DNA of 64,000 bases from the NCBI GenBank assembly GCA_022072615.1, contig JAJVHS010000045.1, positions 1 to 64,000 on the forward strand. Reading direction: 5' to 3'. A model generated the notes under the pieces. It did no database searches, was not told the DNA's origin, and saw nothing but the letters and a program-made list of their open reading frames with translations. The position numbers and the translations under genes were made by a program. Shown here piece by piece: positions 8,399 to 18,500 of the stretch; position 1 is the first letter of the stretch, and each line of letters opens with the position of its first letter. The DNA comes from Phycisphaerales bacterium. GTDB taxonomy: Bacteria; Planctomycetota; Phycisphaerae; Phycisphaerales; UBA1924.

Positions 8399-9354
8399 GC
8401 GACCGACCCCTCGTGGTCCAGACCGAAGAACTCGAGACACGTGCCGCGGAGTGGCTGGGCCAGCGGTGCGACCTGGTGCGGTGCGAACCCCAGAAGCTCG
8501 CGACGCTCAACGGCGAGCTCGAGCACGCCGCGGGGCTGGTCGTGCGGACGTACACCAAGGTGAACCGCGAGGTGCTCGACCACATGCCCGGCCTGCGGGT
8601 CGTTGGACGAGCGGGCGTCGGTCTTGAGAACATCGACGTCGATGCCTGCCTTGAACGCGGCGTGCAGGTGGTGCACACGCCCGATGCGAATTCATCGGCC
8701 GTGGCCGAGCTGGTCATGGCGATGCTGCTGGACGCGATCAGGCCGCGGCACTATCTCAAGGCCGCCGTGAGCCCCCAGGACTGGTGCGGCCTGCGCTGCG
8801 GGCTCCGCGGGCGTCGGCAGTTGTGCGAGATGACGGTCGGCATCCTGGGGATGGGAAAGGTGGGCACCAGGGTGGCCCGGGCCGTGGCGGGTCTGGGGGC
8901 GCGGGTGCAGTACCACGACCTGATCGAGATCCCGCCGGCGCAGCGTCAGGGCGCGACCTGCGTGGACCAGCACACGCTGCTGACCACCAGCGACGTCGTG
9001 ACGGTGCATGTGGATGCGCGGCCGTCGAACGACGGCCTGCTCGGCGATGACCTGCTGCGGAAGCTCAAGCCCGACGCGATCCTCGTGAACACCAGCCGGG
9101 GGCCGGTGGTGGTCGCGGCCGCGCTTGCCCGGTTGCTCCACGAGCGGCCGGGCATGACGGCGCTGCTGGACGTTCACGACCCCGAACCGATCGGCCCTGA
9201 CTACCCGCTGCTGGCGTGCTCGAACGCCTTGCTGACCCCTCACATCGGGGCGGCGACGGAACTGGCCAACCAGAAGATGAGCTGGGTGGTGGAGGACGTC
9301 TGGCGGGTGTTATCCGGCCAGAAACCGATCTATTCGGCGACGCTGCGGAAGTAA
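8395..9354 (+). CDS. D-isomer-specific 2-hydroxyacid dehydrogenase
   Basis: This 319-residue NAD(P)-dependent oxidoreductase starts at a GTG inside the clpS stop (GTGA), preceded by GGAGAG. The dinucleotide-binding motif GILGMGKVGTRVA is intact. The catalytic residues of the family are visible: Arg in NTSRGP, Glu in DVHDPEP, His in TPHIGAAT. The N-terminal substrate domain contains GRAGVGLENID, as in D-3-phosphoglycerate dehydrogenase, but the C-terminal ACT domain of SerA is missing. A cysteine-bearing insert (DWCGLRCGLRGRRQLCEM) sits just before the NAD domain. Substrate unknown. Confidence 0.88.
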   Translation: MSDRPLVVQTEELETRAAEWLGQRCDLVRCEPQKLATLNGELEHAAGLVVRTYTKVNREVLDHMPGLRVVGRAGVGLENIDVDACLERGVQVVHTPDANSSAVAELVMAMLLDAIRPRHYLKAAVSPQDWCGLRCGLRGRRQLCEMTVGILGMGKVGTRVARAVAGLGARVQYHDLIEIPPAQRQGATCVDQHTLLTTSDVVTVHVDARPSNDGLLGDDLLRKLKPDAILVNTSRGPVVVAAALARLLHERPGMTALLDVHDPEPIGPDYPLLACSNALLTPHIGAATELANQKMSWVVEDVWRVLSGQKPIYSATLRK

Positions 9355-9503
9355 TCCGATCCAGATCGCCCGGATACCGTCCATATTCCTTTCATAACCC
9401 GTCCGTCGTCCGGATTGAGCCGTCGGAATCCCATGTCCGGCCGGGCGGCGTCACGTACAATCCGGTACTGGCCCCGTGCGGACAACGCGGCGGGCCCGGG
9501 ATC

Positions 9504-10028
9504 ATGGCAAACCAGTCTCAACTCAGTCATGCTCATGGCGGCGACGGTGCCCGGACGAGCGCGGGCGACATTTCCGCGCGCGACGTCGAGCTCACCGACG
9601 CCACCGGGCGGGTCGGGGCCGAGGACCTTCGGTGGATCGGGACCCACGCGCACGCGGCTCTTGCGGCGCTGGGGCTGGCGGGCGTGGTGCGGGTGAAGGT
9701 CATCGACGACGCCGAGATGACATCGGCGCACGCGGAGTTCCTGGACGACCCCACGACGACGGACGTGCTGACGTTTGACATGTCCGAGGACGGCGTGCTC
9801 GACGTCGACATCCTGGTGTGCCTGGACGTGGCCGAGCGTCAGGGCCGGGACCGGGGCCACGCGGCGAGGCGGGAGCTGCTGCTCTACATCGTGCACGGGG
9901 TGCTGCACTGCGCGGGCTACGACGATCACGACGAGGAATCGTGCCGGCGGATGCACGCCCGGGAGGATGAAGTGCTGGCGTTGATCGGCGCCGGCGCGAC
10001 GTACCAGGGCGAAAGGGACGAGCCATGA
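9504..10028 (+). CDS. ybeY: Endoribonuclease YbeY
   Basis: This 174-residue zinc-dependent endoribonuclease acts in 16S rRNA 3'-end maturation and ribosome quality control. The signature HGVLHCAGYDDH gives the three zinc histidines in H-x3-H-x5-H spacing. The preceding TTTDVLTFDMSEDG and the helix RRELLLYIVHG are as expected. The ATG at MANQSQ is chosen; about 30 residues before the core are variable. Its stop overlaps the start of the next gene (ATGA), a common ybeY-corC type pair. Confidence 0.93.
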   Translation: MANQSQLSHAHGGDGARTSAGDISARDVELTDATGRVGAEDLRWIGTHAHAALAALGLAGVVRVKVIDDAEMTSAHAEFLDDPTTTDVLTFDMSEDGVLDVDILVCLDVAERQGRDRGHAARRELLLYIVHGVLHCAGYDDHDEESCRRMHAREDEVLALIGAGATYQGERDEP

Positions 10029-11380
10029 CGGGAGGTCTTTGGCTCGGCATCTTGATCGTGGCGGTCGGGCTCGGGGCGATTTTCTCGTCGCTCTTCTACT
10101 CGCTGCACGAGCTGAAGCGCACGCGGCTGGAGGAACTGTCGGAGGGGCTGGCGCCGTCGCGCCGCAACCGGATCAGGAAGATCCTCGACGACCCGAGCGG
10201 GCACGCGGTGGCGGTGGCCTTCCCGCGCGTGATCTGCAGCATGGTGGCGGTGATCGCGGCGGTGTACTGGGTCGCGAGGCTGCGGGGGGCGGCCGCGCCG
10301 GACTTCATCGACAGCGTGCTGGGCGTGGCGGCGGCGTCGCTGATGGTGTGGCTGTTCGGGCTGGTGATCCCGTCGAGCATCGCGGCCCGGGCGGGGGAGG
10401 AATCGATCATCATCTGGTCCGGGCCGCTGCGTGCGCTGCACGTGGCGGCGGCGCCGCTGCGGCGGGTGGTGACTTTGCTGGACGAGCTGATCGGCCGGGT
10501 GCTGGGCGTGCGGGAGGACCCGCACGAGGAGGCCGAGGCGGAGGTCATGTCCGCGGTCGCCGAGGGGCAGGAAGAGGGCCGGTTCGACCAGTTCGAGCGC
10601 GACACCATCGAGAGCGTGCTGCGTTTCAGCGACAAGACGGTCGAGCAGATCATGACGCCGCGGACGGACATGGAGACGATGCCGCTCACCAGCAACCTGG
10701 GCGAGGTGACGGCGGCGATCCGCAGGTCGCGTCACAGCCGCATCCCGGTGTACGAGGGATCGCCCGACCGCGTCGTCGGGATCTTCTACATCAAGGACCT
10801 GCTCAAGTGGCTCGCCGGCGACAAGACCCGGGCGGGCGCGGCGTTCGACTTCCGAAAGCTGCTGCGGCCCGCGAGCTTCGTCCCCGAGACCAAGACGATC
10901 CGGGAAGTGCTCAACGACATGCGGGAGAAGAAGGTGCACCTCATGGTGGTCGCCGACGAGTACGGCGGCGTGTCGGGCCTTGTGACCATCGAGGACATCG
11001 TCGAGCAGATCATCGGCGACATCCGCGACGAGTTCGAGCCGTCGCACGAGGATGCGTCATCGGACGTCGAGATCGACGTCAAGGACCAGTCGGCGGAGAT
11101 CGATGCCCGGCTGTACATCCGCGAAGTGAACATGCAGCTCCGGGAACTGGGGATCGAGCTGCCCGAGAGCCCCGACTACGACACCGTGGGCGGGTACGTG
11201 ACGGTGACGCTGGGCCGCATCCCGCAGCCGGGCGAGACGCTGATGTTCGAGGGGCACGTGATCACGGTGCTCGAGGCCGAGCCCACGCACGTGGAGCGCC
11301 TGCGGGTGGAGGCATCGAAGAAGCCCGCGAGCGACACCGACCCTGCAGTGGCCGAAACGGCGGCCGTGCGGCGGGAGTGA
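10025..11380 (+). CDS. CorC/HlyC-type membrane protein with CNNM and CBS domains
   Basis: This 451-residue inner-membrane protein has a CNNM (DUF21) membrane region in about residues 1-150 with three or four hydrophobic helices, a paired CBS domain in about 195-340 (MTPRTDMETM, HSRIPVYEG, VVADEYGGVSGLVTIEDI) and a C-terminal CorC/HlyC transporter-associated domain (DTVGGYVTVTLGRIPQPGE). Family members take part in magnesium or cobalt efflux. It is translationally coupled to ybeY. The stop is followed by a short GGCA octamer array. Confidence 0.9.
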   Translation: MTGGLWLGILIVAVGLGAIFSSLFYSLHELKRTRLEELSEGLAPSRRNRIRKILDDPSGHAVAVAFPRVICSMVAVIAAVYWVARLRGAAAPDFIDSVLGVAAASLMVWLFGLVIPSSIAARAGEESIIIWSGPLRALHVAAAPLRRVVTLLDELIGRVLGVREDPHEEAEAEVMSAVAEGQEEGRFDQFERDTIESVLRFSDKTVEQIMTPRTDMETMPLTSNLGEVTAAIRRSRHSRIPVYEGSPDRVVGIFYIKDLLKWLAGDKTRAGAAFDFRKLLRPASFVPETKTIREVLNDMREKKVHLMVVADEYGGVSGLVTIEDIVEQIIGDIRDEFEPSHEDASSDVEIDVKDQSAEIDARLYIREVNMQLRELGIELPESPDYDTVGGYVTVTLGRIPQPGETLMFEGHVITVLEAEPTHVERLRVEASKKPASDTDPAVAETAAVRRE

Positions 11381-11391
11381 TGCGGAGGTGA

Positions 11392-11415
11392 GGCACGAAG
11401 GCACCGAGGCACAAA
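11392..11415 (+). repeat. Octamer array, 3 GGCAnnnA units
   Basis: Three tandem octamers GGCACGAA, GGCACCGA and GGCACAAA begin 11 bases after the stop of the CorC-type gene. A related GTCTC/GTCTTC run follows at about 11443-11473. The array sits between convergent genes. Confidence 0.85.
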
Positions 11416-11485
11416 GGGCATGATCCGAGCCTCTCACCCGGTCTGCGTCTCACCGTCTTCGCCGTCTCAGCGTGGATTTCACGTC

Positions 11486-12688
11486 CTACAGCGCCGGCTT
11501 GTCGGGCACGAGGTCGGTCTGGAGGAGCGGGTCGGCGGCTCGGATCGGTGACGTGTCCAGGCCGAGCTCGCGGCGGACGAGGTTGGTGCCCTGGGCGATG
11601 GAAGTCGTCTTGAAGAAGGCGATCTCGCGGTTGCAGCCCTGGCGGCCGAAGCCACAGTCGGTCGAGACGATGAGCCGGTCCGCCGGGACGAACTTGAGCG
11701 CGTGGCGGATGGTCCTGGCGACCTCCTCGGGCTGTTCGACCTGCAGGCGGCGGTGGCTGACGGCGCCGACGCAGATCTTCTTGCCCGCGTTCTTCATGTA
11801 CGGCGCGAGCAGCTCGACCTCGCGCATGTCACGGTCCTTGGTCTCGATGGTCCACACGTCGCCGCGGGCCTCGGACATGTACATGTCGAGCGACGCGGCG
11901 TAGCTGTCGTTCTCGATCACTCGCTGCATGTTGGGGTTGCCCCAGCAGGTGTGGATCCAGATCTCGACGTCCTCGAGGCCCGAGACCTCGCGGTTGTAGC
12001 AGTCGAGGTAGAACCGGACGTCCGAGTGGTCCTTGCCGAAGGTGTTGGCCATGAAGTGCAGGCAGGGCTCTTCGATCTGGATGGCTCGGCAGCCGGCGTC
12101 GCGCAGGGCTCGGAGCTCGGTGTTCATGGCGCCGGCCATGTCCCAGAGCACCTCGCGCTTGTCCTTGTAGTGCGGCGTGTGGATGTCGAGGAACAGCCCC
12201 ATGACCTGCGAGCAGCACGTTCCGAAGCGCACGGGCTTGTTGGTGCGGGCCTGGGCGAGGCGCCAGAGCTTGGGGTAGTCGAGCGGACGGTGCTCGATCT
12301 TGCCGGTGACGCGCGGCCATCGCCAGCCGGTGTAAATCTCGTTGAGCAGCGTGCCCGGCGGGTACTTGAGCCACGGCGAGCGGGTGAGCCAGGACTGGAG
12401 GTGGTCGCCCTCGAAGCCCGCCCAGCGCTGGAGGGGGTAGTGGTGCCAGGACCGACCCGCGAAGTCCTCGTCGCAGTGAAGGTCGCCGTGGGTGAGGATG
12501 TCGATGCCGGCTCGTTCCTGGTCGCAGAGGATGACCGAGAGCGCGTCCTGGAACTTCTCGCGGAAGCGGACGTCCATGAAGCAGGTGTCGAGGGGCTGAC
12601 CCCACATGGAGACATCCATCCATCGCGGGCGCGGCCACGAGCCGGTGATGGTGCAGGGGAGGGTGAGGTCGGCGGTGGTGGTAAACAT
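11486..12688 (-). CDS. MetE catalytic-domain-like protein (cobalamin-independent methionine synthase family)
   Basis: This 400-residue protein corresponds to the C-terminal catalytic TIM barrel of MetE without the N-terminal half. Zinc-site residues are visible: the His and Cys of IHTCWGN, a Glu in WTIETK, and the Cys of STDCGFGRQGC. MetE moves a methyl group to homocysteine. Stand-alone core proteins are known that do not use methyltetrahydrofolate polyglutamate and may take methyl groups from other donors. The N-terminal GSWPRPRWM matches the barrel start. It is monocistronic and divergent from the C25 peptidase gene. Substrate remains uncertain. Confidence 0.85.
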   Translation of the reverse strand: MFTTTADLTLPCTITGSWPRPRWMDVSMWGQPLDTCFMDVRFREKFQDALSVILCDQERAGIDILTHGDLHCDEDFAGRSWHHYPLQRWAGFEGDHLQSWLTRSPWLKYPPGTLLNEIYTGWRWPRVTGKIEHRPLDYPKLWRLAQARTNKPVRFGTCCSQVMGLFLDIHTPHYKDKREVLWDMAGAMNTELRALRDAGCRAIQIEEPCLHFMANTFGKDHSDVRFYLDCYNREVSGLEDVEIWIHTCWGNPNMQRVIENDSYAASLDMYMSEARGDVWTIETKDRDMREVELLAPYMKNAGKKICVGAVSHRRLQVEQPEEVARTIRHALKFVPADRLIVSTDCGFGRQGCNREIAFFKTTSIAQGTNLVRRELGLDTSPIRAADPLLQTDLVPDKPAL

Positions 12689-12784
12689 GGGTGGTTGGGT
12701 GGTGGGCGGGGATTGGTACGAGGGGGCGGAGTGCGCAGCGTATCACAAGGGGAAGGTGTCGAGGTGTCGAGGGAAGACAGCAAG

Positions 12785-12824
12785 GGCACGAAGGCACGAA
12801 GGCACGTAGGCACAAAGGCACACA
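12785..12824 (+). repeat. Octamer array, 5 GGCACnnA units
   Basis: Five tandem octamers lie in the region between divergent genes: GGCACGAA twice, GGCACGTA, GGCACAAA and GGCACACA. Just before it is a short GTGTCGAG duplication. This is the only array of the family located between two gene starts. Confidence 0.88.
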
Positions 12825-12918
12825 GACGCACGTCACGACGCCGATCGCGGGTCGGCTGATGAAGGCCAGGCGACAGATGGGGGACCGTGAGCCAGCCTTG
12901 ATGTGGTAAAGTGTGGGC

Positions 12919-14316
12919 ATGGTGCACGTACTCCTGGCGGCGGTCTTGAGCGGCATTGCGGTGGAGACGGGGCCGGGAGCGGCCTCGGGTTCGATGCTGA
13001 TCGTGGCGCCGCGGGCGCTCGCGGAGGCGTCGCAGCGGTACGCCGACCAGCGGAGCGCCGATGTCCGAGCATCGGTGGTGGTACTCGAAGAGGTGCTCGG
13101 GTCGAGCACGGGCTGCGACGACGCGGAGAAGCTCAAGAGGTACCTGTACGAGCGGTGGAAGCTGGGCGAGGGCACGGCCGACCGCCTGCGGTACGTGCTG
13201 CTGGTGGGTGATGCGGACGTGCTGCCCGTCCGGTACATGTGCCTGGATCGCTGGTGCCCGGAGGCGTTCAACTACGCGTTCTATCCGTCGGACCTGTACT
13301 ACGGCGACGTGGCGAAGGCCGACGGGTCGTTCGAGAGCTGGAACGGGTCCACGGCCGGCTTCCACAGCGGGTATTTCGGCGAGGTGCGCGGGGAGACGAA
13401 CAAGGCGGACCCGATCAACCTGGACGCGGTGGATTACCGCCCCGAGCTGGCGGTCGGGCGATGGCCCGCGAGCACGCCCGAGCAGGTCGCGGCGATCGCG
13501 AGCAAGTCGATCGCGTATATCGGGGCTCAGTCGAGCCGCGGCGCGTCGCCGCGGGCCGGGCTGATCGCGGTTGGCGGCTGGATCGAGAACCGCCCCGCGA
13601 TGGACGCGATGGGCGCAGCCCTCGGCGAGGGCTGGGAGCTTCAACGGCGGTACTTCAAGGATGGCGCGGACGCGGCCGCGGGCGGCGATGCGGCGGCCAC
13701 GCCGGCGCCCGGGCACGACGAGGCGAGCGTGGTGGCGCTGTTCAACGAGGGCGTGGACGTCGTGCTGCACTCCGGGCACGGGTTCGATGACGGGTGGGAC
13801 CAGTCGATCACAGCGGGATCGCTGGGGCAATTCACGAATTCGTCGCGGCCCGCGGTGGTGATGTCGGCGGGATGCTCGACGGCGAGGTTCGCGACGCTGC
13901 CGCCCTACGAGGCGTACATCGACTGCTGGGGGCATGAGCAGGCGGGTTCGAACAACGGCCAGAAGTTCACCGAGCCGCCGCCGCCGCCCGCGTGCTACCA
14001 GACGGGCCGGTACAACCTCACCGGGCTGGGCGAGCGGATGGTGCGGGACATCCCCGGCGGCGCGGTCGCGTACATCGGCTGCAACACCGGCAGCCAGCCC
14101 TGCGGCATGACGCTGATCACGGCGATGGCCGAGCGGATCGGGAAGCGGCACGGGCGGCTGGGGGACTGCTGGGCGGCCGCCGTGAGCGATTACTACGACC
14201 GGGAGCGCCTGGGCGAACTCAAGCCCGATGACGGGTGGTACCCGCCGAGCATCTTCTTCCAGGGGATGAAGTTCATGCTGTTCGGGGACCCGTCGCTGCC
14301 CGTGGCCGCGCCCTGA
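12919..14316 (+). CDS. Exported gingipain-like (C25 family) cysteine peptidase
   Basis: This 465-residue protein has a short hydrophobic N-terminus ([14 protein letters not shown]) that is a plausible signal. The body matches peptidase family C25: [41 protein letters not shown]. The catalytic pair is visible as His in LHSGHGF (about residue 287) and Cys in SAGCSTARF (about 319). It lacks the prodomain and the adhesin domains of gingipains. A GTG six bases upstream of the ATG is an alternative start. Predicted to act outside the cytoplasm; substrate unknown. Confidence 0.82.
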   Translation: MVHVLLAAVLSGIAVETGPGAASGSMLIVAPRALAEASQRYADQRSADVRASVVVLEEVLGSSTGCDDAEKLKRYLYERWKLGEGTADRLRYVLLVGDADVLPVRYMCLDRWCPEAFNYAFYPSDLYYGDVAKADGSFESWNGSTAGFHSGYFGEVRGETNKADPINLDAVDYRPELAVGRWPASTPEQVAAIASKSIAYIGAQSSRGASPRAGLIAVGGWIENRPAMDAMGAALGEGWELQRRYFKDGADAAAGGDAAATPAPGHDEASVVALFNEGVDVVLHSGHGFDDGWDQSITAGSLGQFTNSSRPAVVMSAGCSTARFATLPPYEAYIDCWGHEQAGSNNGQKFTEPPPPPACYQTGRYNLTGLGERMVRDIPGGAVAYIGCNTGSQPCGMTLITAMAERIGKRHGRLGDCWAAAVSDYYDRERLGELKPDDGWYPPSIFFQGMKFMLFGDPSLPVAAP

Positions 14317-14581
14317 TTCGTGGGTTTCGGTTGTGTGTTCATCGCCTGATTCGCCCGCGGCGGACCGACGCCCGCGTGGGTCGATTGGCGCGCGTGCCCG
14401 GGCCGGCGAGGCCCGTGGTTGCAGCGGTGATTCGTGATGGATGCGCGTTGAACGGGGCGGCACGCGCCAGTATGCTGGTCGCAACTACAACCCCTTCACA
14501 AGTGTTCCGCAATCTTGAGTACAAGGGGGTCTCGTGCGGGATCCGCGAGTACTGGTCGGTGTGACTGGGAGGGACACTCTC

Positions 14582-15373
14582 ATGCTTCAAGCAGGCGCGT
14601 TCGTCGCGGCGGTCGGGGTATGCGCGTTCACGGCCGCGGGCCAGGGCACGCTCCTGGTTTCCCATCAGCAAGCCCAGGCCGAGGCGACGTACCGGATCGG
14701 TTCCACCACCTTCGGCAACTCCGGATCCCAGACCGACAACACGGGGATCGACTTTAACGCCATCGAGACTCAGTCGTTTGCCTTCGGCGGCTACAGCGGG
14801 CGCGGGTACGCGCAAGAGGCGGTGATGTTCAACCCCTCGAGCCCGATGATCGGGAACCAGTTCGACACGGCGGTGCTGGAAGCCTGCACGTCGGCGGAGA
14901 TCTTCACGTCGAACATCGGCGCGCACACGACTGAAACGGCGCACGGGCTCGCGATCGGCATCATCGAGTTCAGCGTCAGCGAGCCGATGGGGTGGTCGTG
15001 GGTCGGTGCGTGGCAGGGGTGGACGCAATCGACGCCGGGGTTCTACGCCGTCGGCGGGGAACTGCTGCTCGAGGATGTGAACACGTCGTTCGCGCACGTG
15101 AGCCAGACGCGCCTGAGCATCAACGGGTCGGCCGGCTGGCAGGAGACCTTCGCGTACGGCGGCGTTCTCAACCCCGGCGTCTACCGGCTGCTGTGGTCCC
15201 ACGAGTCGCTTGTGATGGGCGGCAACACGCCGTTTGGCTTCTACCCCGACGGCGAGGGTGGCGCTCCGCTCATCTCGTGCGTGAACAGCACGTTCCACCT
15301 GTTCCCGATCCCCGCGCCCGGTTCGATGGGGTTGTTTGCGGTCGCCGCGGCGGTGCTGCGCCGGCGGCGGTAG
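14582..15373 (+). CDS. Exported protein with PEP-CTERM-type sorting tail
   Basis: This 263-residue secreted protein starts at an ATG eight bases after GGGAGGG and has a signal peptide (LQAGAFVAAVGVCAFTAAGQG). The middle is beta-rich with no family I can name. The C-terminus has the sorting-signal form: a proline-containing motif (IPAPGSMG), a short hydrophobic helix (LFAVAAAVL) and a terminal arginine cluster RRRR. Such tails are cut by exosortases, and an XrtA-type polysaccharide deacetylase gene occurs at 34279. Confidence 0.78.
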   Translation: MLQAGAFVAAVGVCAFTAAGQGTLLVSHQQAQAEATYRIGSTTFGNSGSQTDNTGIDFNAIETQSFAFGGYSGRGYAQEAVMFNPSSPMIGNQFDTAVLEACTSAEIFTSNIGAHTTETAHGLAIGIIEFSVSEPMGWSWVGAWQGWTQSTPGFYAVGGELLLEDVNTSFAHVSQTRLSINGSAGWQETFAYGGVLNPGVYRLLWSHESLVMGGNTPFGFYPDGEGGAPLISCVNSTFHLFPIPAPGSMGLFAVAAAVLRRRR

Positions 15374-15592
15374 CGCACGCGACGGGAGAGGAATCGATTG
15401 CGGCATCGCCGGACTGACCGCTCGGTGATGCCATTGGCTTGGAAACTCGCGCTACACGCGGGAACGACGACTGGAAACCGGCTTCACGCGCGGACGCGCG
15501 GTGGTGCCGACGGCTGACGTGCGAGACGGAAAAGTCAACCCGAGCGATCACTCAGCCCAACAAACTCGCCGCGCCGATGATGGCTGGCATCA

Positions 15593-18500
15593 TCACGGTT
15601 TCACCACGAACGAATACGTGCCCGACCCCACGGTAACGGCGGTCATGCTGCCGCGGGACTCGGCCTTGAGCCCGCTGACCTGGTCGAGCGGCTTGCCGCC
15701 TTCGGTCGCGCTGCCCGCGGGCAGGATGATGGTGGCCGTCGCGTTCGCGGGGATCGTGACGTCGAGCGCGAAGCCAGACCCGTCCTGCTCCCACGACGAC
15801 TCGTAGCGCCCGTACACGCTGTCGTAGTGGCCCTTGGCCCAGGTGAGCCCGCCGCCCGGGCGGGGGTGGATGATCGCCTTCTTGAAGCCGGGCGTGTGCG
15901 GGTCAAGGTCGATGCCCAGGACCGTCGAGTACATCCACTCGCCGACGGACCCGAGCGAGTAGTGGTTGAAGGAGTTCATGCCGGGGTCCTGGAAGCCCTT
16001 TTCCTTGGTCCAGCCGTCCCATCGCTCCCAGATGGTGGTGGCGCCGTTCTTCACGCTGTAGAGCCAGCCGGGGAAGGTCTCCTGTATGAGCAGCGCGTAC
16101 GCGAGGTCGGGCTTGCCGACGCGGGTCAGGGTCGGCGTCAGGTGGCCGACGCCCACGAAGCCGGTGGAGAGGTGGTTGCCCTTGGCCTTGATGTCCGCGG
16201 CGAGGTGCTCGGCCGCGAGCGGGCGGAGTTCCTCGGGCAGCAGCTCAAACGACAGCGCGAGCACGTAGCACGTCTGCGTGTCGCCCTTGATGCGGCCGTC
16301 GGCGGAGACGTAGGCCCGGTTGAACGCGACCTTGATGCGCTCGAAGAGATCTCGGTACTTCTCGGCGTCGGCGTGCTGGCCGATGACCGACGCCCACGAT
16401 GCCACGATGCTGGTGGCGTGGGCGAAGTACGCGGTGGCGAGGACGTCCTTGGGAGTGTCGGCGCCGATGGCGATCCAGTCGCCGTAGCCCTGCGCCGGCC
16501 GAAGCAGGTCCTTGCTGTTGGTCTCGAGGTACGAGATCCACTTCTTCGCGGACTGGTAGCGTTCGTGGAGGATGCGGGTGTCGCCGTAGACGCGGTAGAC
16601 GGTCCACGGGCAGATGACGCCCGCGTCGCCCCAGGCCGCGGTCCCGGCGCCGGCGGCGACGAAGGGCGCGACGTCGGTGAACGCGCCGTCGGGCCGCTGG
16701 GCTTCCTCGAGGTCGCGGCACCACTTGGTGAAGAACCGCGAGACGTCCATGTTGAAGGTCGCGGTGCGGATGAAGATCTGGGCGTCGCCGGTCCAGCCCA
16801 GGCGCTCATCGCGCTGCGGGCAGTCGGTCGGCACCGAGAGGAAGTTGCCGCGCTGGCCCCAGATGATGTTGCTCTGGAGTTGGTTGATGCGCGAATCCGA
16901 GCACTCGAACGCTCCCGACGGCGGCGTGTCGCTGTACGCCACGATGCCCGTGACGGCGTCGGTGCCGGGCTTGCCGGGATAGCCGGTGAGCTCGACGTAG
17001 CGGAAGCCGTGGAACGTGAAGCGCGGCTCGTAGGTTTCGCCGCCGGCCCTGCCCGCGAGCGTGTAGACATCCGTGCACTTGGCGCCACGGAGGTTGGTGG
17101 TGTAGATCGTGCCGTCGGGGTTGAGCATCTCGGCGAAGCGGAGGGTGACGGTGTCGCCCGCCTTTCCCTTCACCTTGAGCCGGGCCCAGCCGACCATGTT
17201 CTGGCCCAGGTCGAAGACGAACACGCCGGGCTTGGGTTCGGCGACGGTCCGTGACTCGAGCTCGGCCATGACGCGGACGGGCTCGTCGACGGCGGCGGTC
17301 ATCGCGGGGAAGGGACCGGCGAAGAGCTGCGCGGGCTTCCAGGAGGCGTCGCTGAAGCCGGGCTGGTTCCAGCCGGGCATCTCGCGGCGCGCGTCGTACG
17401 TCTCGCCCATGAGCATGTCGGACTGGAGGAGCGGCCCGTTGGAGGCTCGCCACGTCTGGTCGGTGCCGACGGCGCTGGTGGTGCCGTCCTCGTAGGTGAT
17501 ATCGAGCCGGGCCCACGCCCGGGCGGTGGCGCCGTAGCGGTGCGGGCCGCCGAGCCCCACGTGGCCGGCGTACCAGCCGTCGCCGAGGATGATCCCGATG
17601 GCGTTGTCGCCGGACTTGAGCAGGTCGGTGACGTCATACGTGTGGTACTGGACGCGCTGGGCAAAGTCGGTCCATCCCGGGTTGAAATAGTCGCGGCCGA
17701 CGCGCCGACCGTTGATCGTGGCTTCGTACACACCCAGGGCGCTGGCGTACAACCGAGCGGACGCCACGGGTTTCTGGACCTCGAACTGCTTGCGGAAATG
17801 CGGGCACTTGCCCAGCTCGCCGCCGGTGAACTTCCACGGGCCGCCGCCCATGGGGGCGACCGCGACGGCGGGCGACCAGCCGTCCCCGCCGGCTTGGCCG
17901 GGCCAGCCTTCACCGGCGTTCGAGGCGACGGTCCACGAGGGATCGGTAACGACGCGCGTGCGCTTGTCGCCGCTTTCGATGGCGATGCTCGCGATGAGGC
18001 CCGCCGCGGAATGACCCTGCGAGCACTTCACGGCGATCAGGTTCACGCCGCTCTTGAGGTGGCGGGAGATGTCGAACACCTGGATGGTCTTCCACGCGTC
18101 CTCCTGGCCGCTGCTCTTGCCCGCGGGCTGGCCGTTGACGAACAGCTCGAACTGATCGTCGGCAGTGATGCGGGTCTTGGCGGTGAAGGACGCGGGCCAG
18201 CCGGAGAGGTCGACCTCGCGCACGAAGAACCGGTCGGTGTTCGCCGGCGGGTTCTGCTGATCCTGTTCGCGGCTCCAGATCCATGAGGCGCCCTCGAACT
18301 GGAGCGAGGGGTCATCGGCCTGCTCGGTGAACTGGATCCACCTGGCGGCGCCGGCGGCCTGGTCGAGGAGGCCCATCTCCCACCGCGTGATGTCGCTGGT
18401 CGCCGTTCCTCCGTGGTTGTCCCACACCTGGACCTGCCAGAAGAGCTGCTGGCGGGGCTTGAGCGCGGGCCCGGCGTACTCGACGTGCACCGACTGGTCG

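Noticed and set aside
11443-11473. Coding or regulatory element in the GTCTC/GTCTTC run
   Set aside because: It is a degenerate short repeat with no frame or palindrome; probably a decayed array of another unit.
12124-14484. A 786-codon open frame on the minus strand opposite the C25 peptidase and MetE-like genes
   Set aside because: It runs through two well-supported genes in another frame. Its translation is rich in Arg, Pro and Ala with no motif, as expected for shadow frames in GC-rich DNA.
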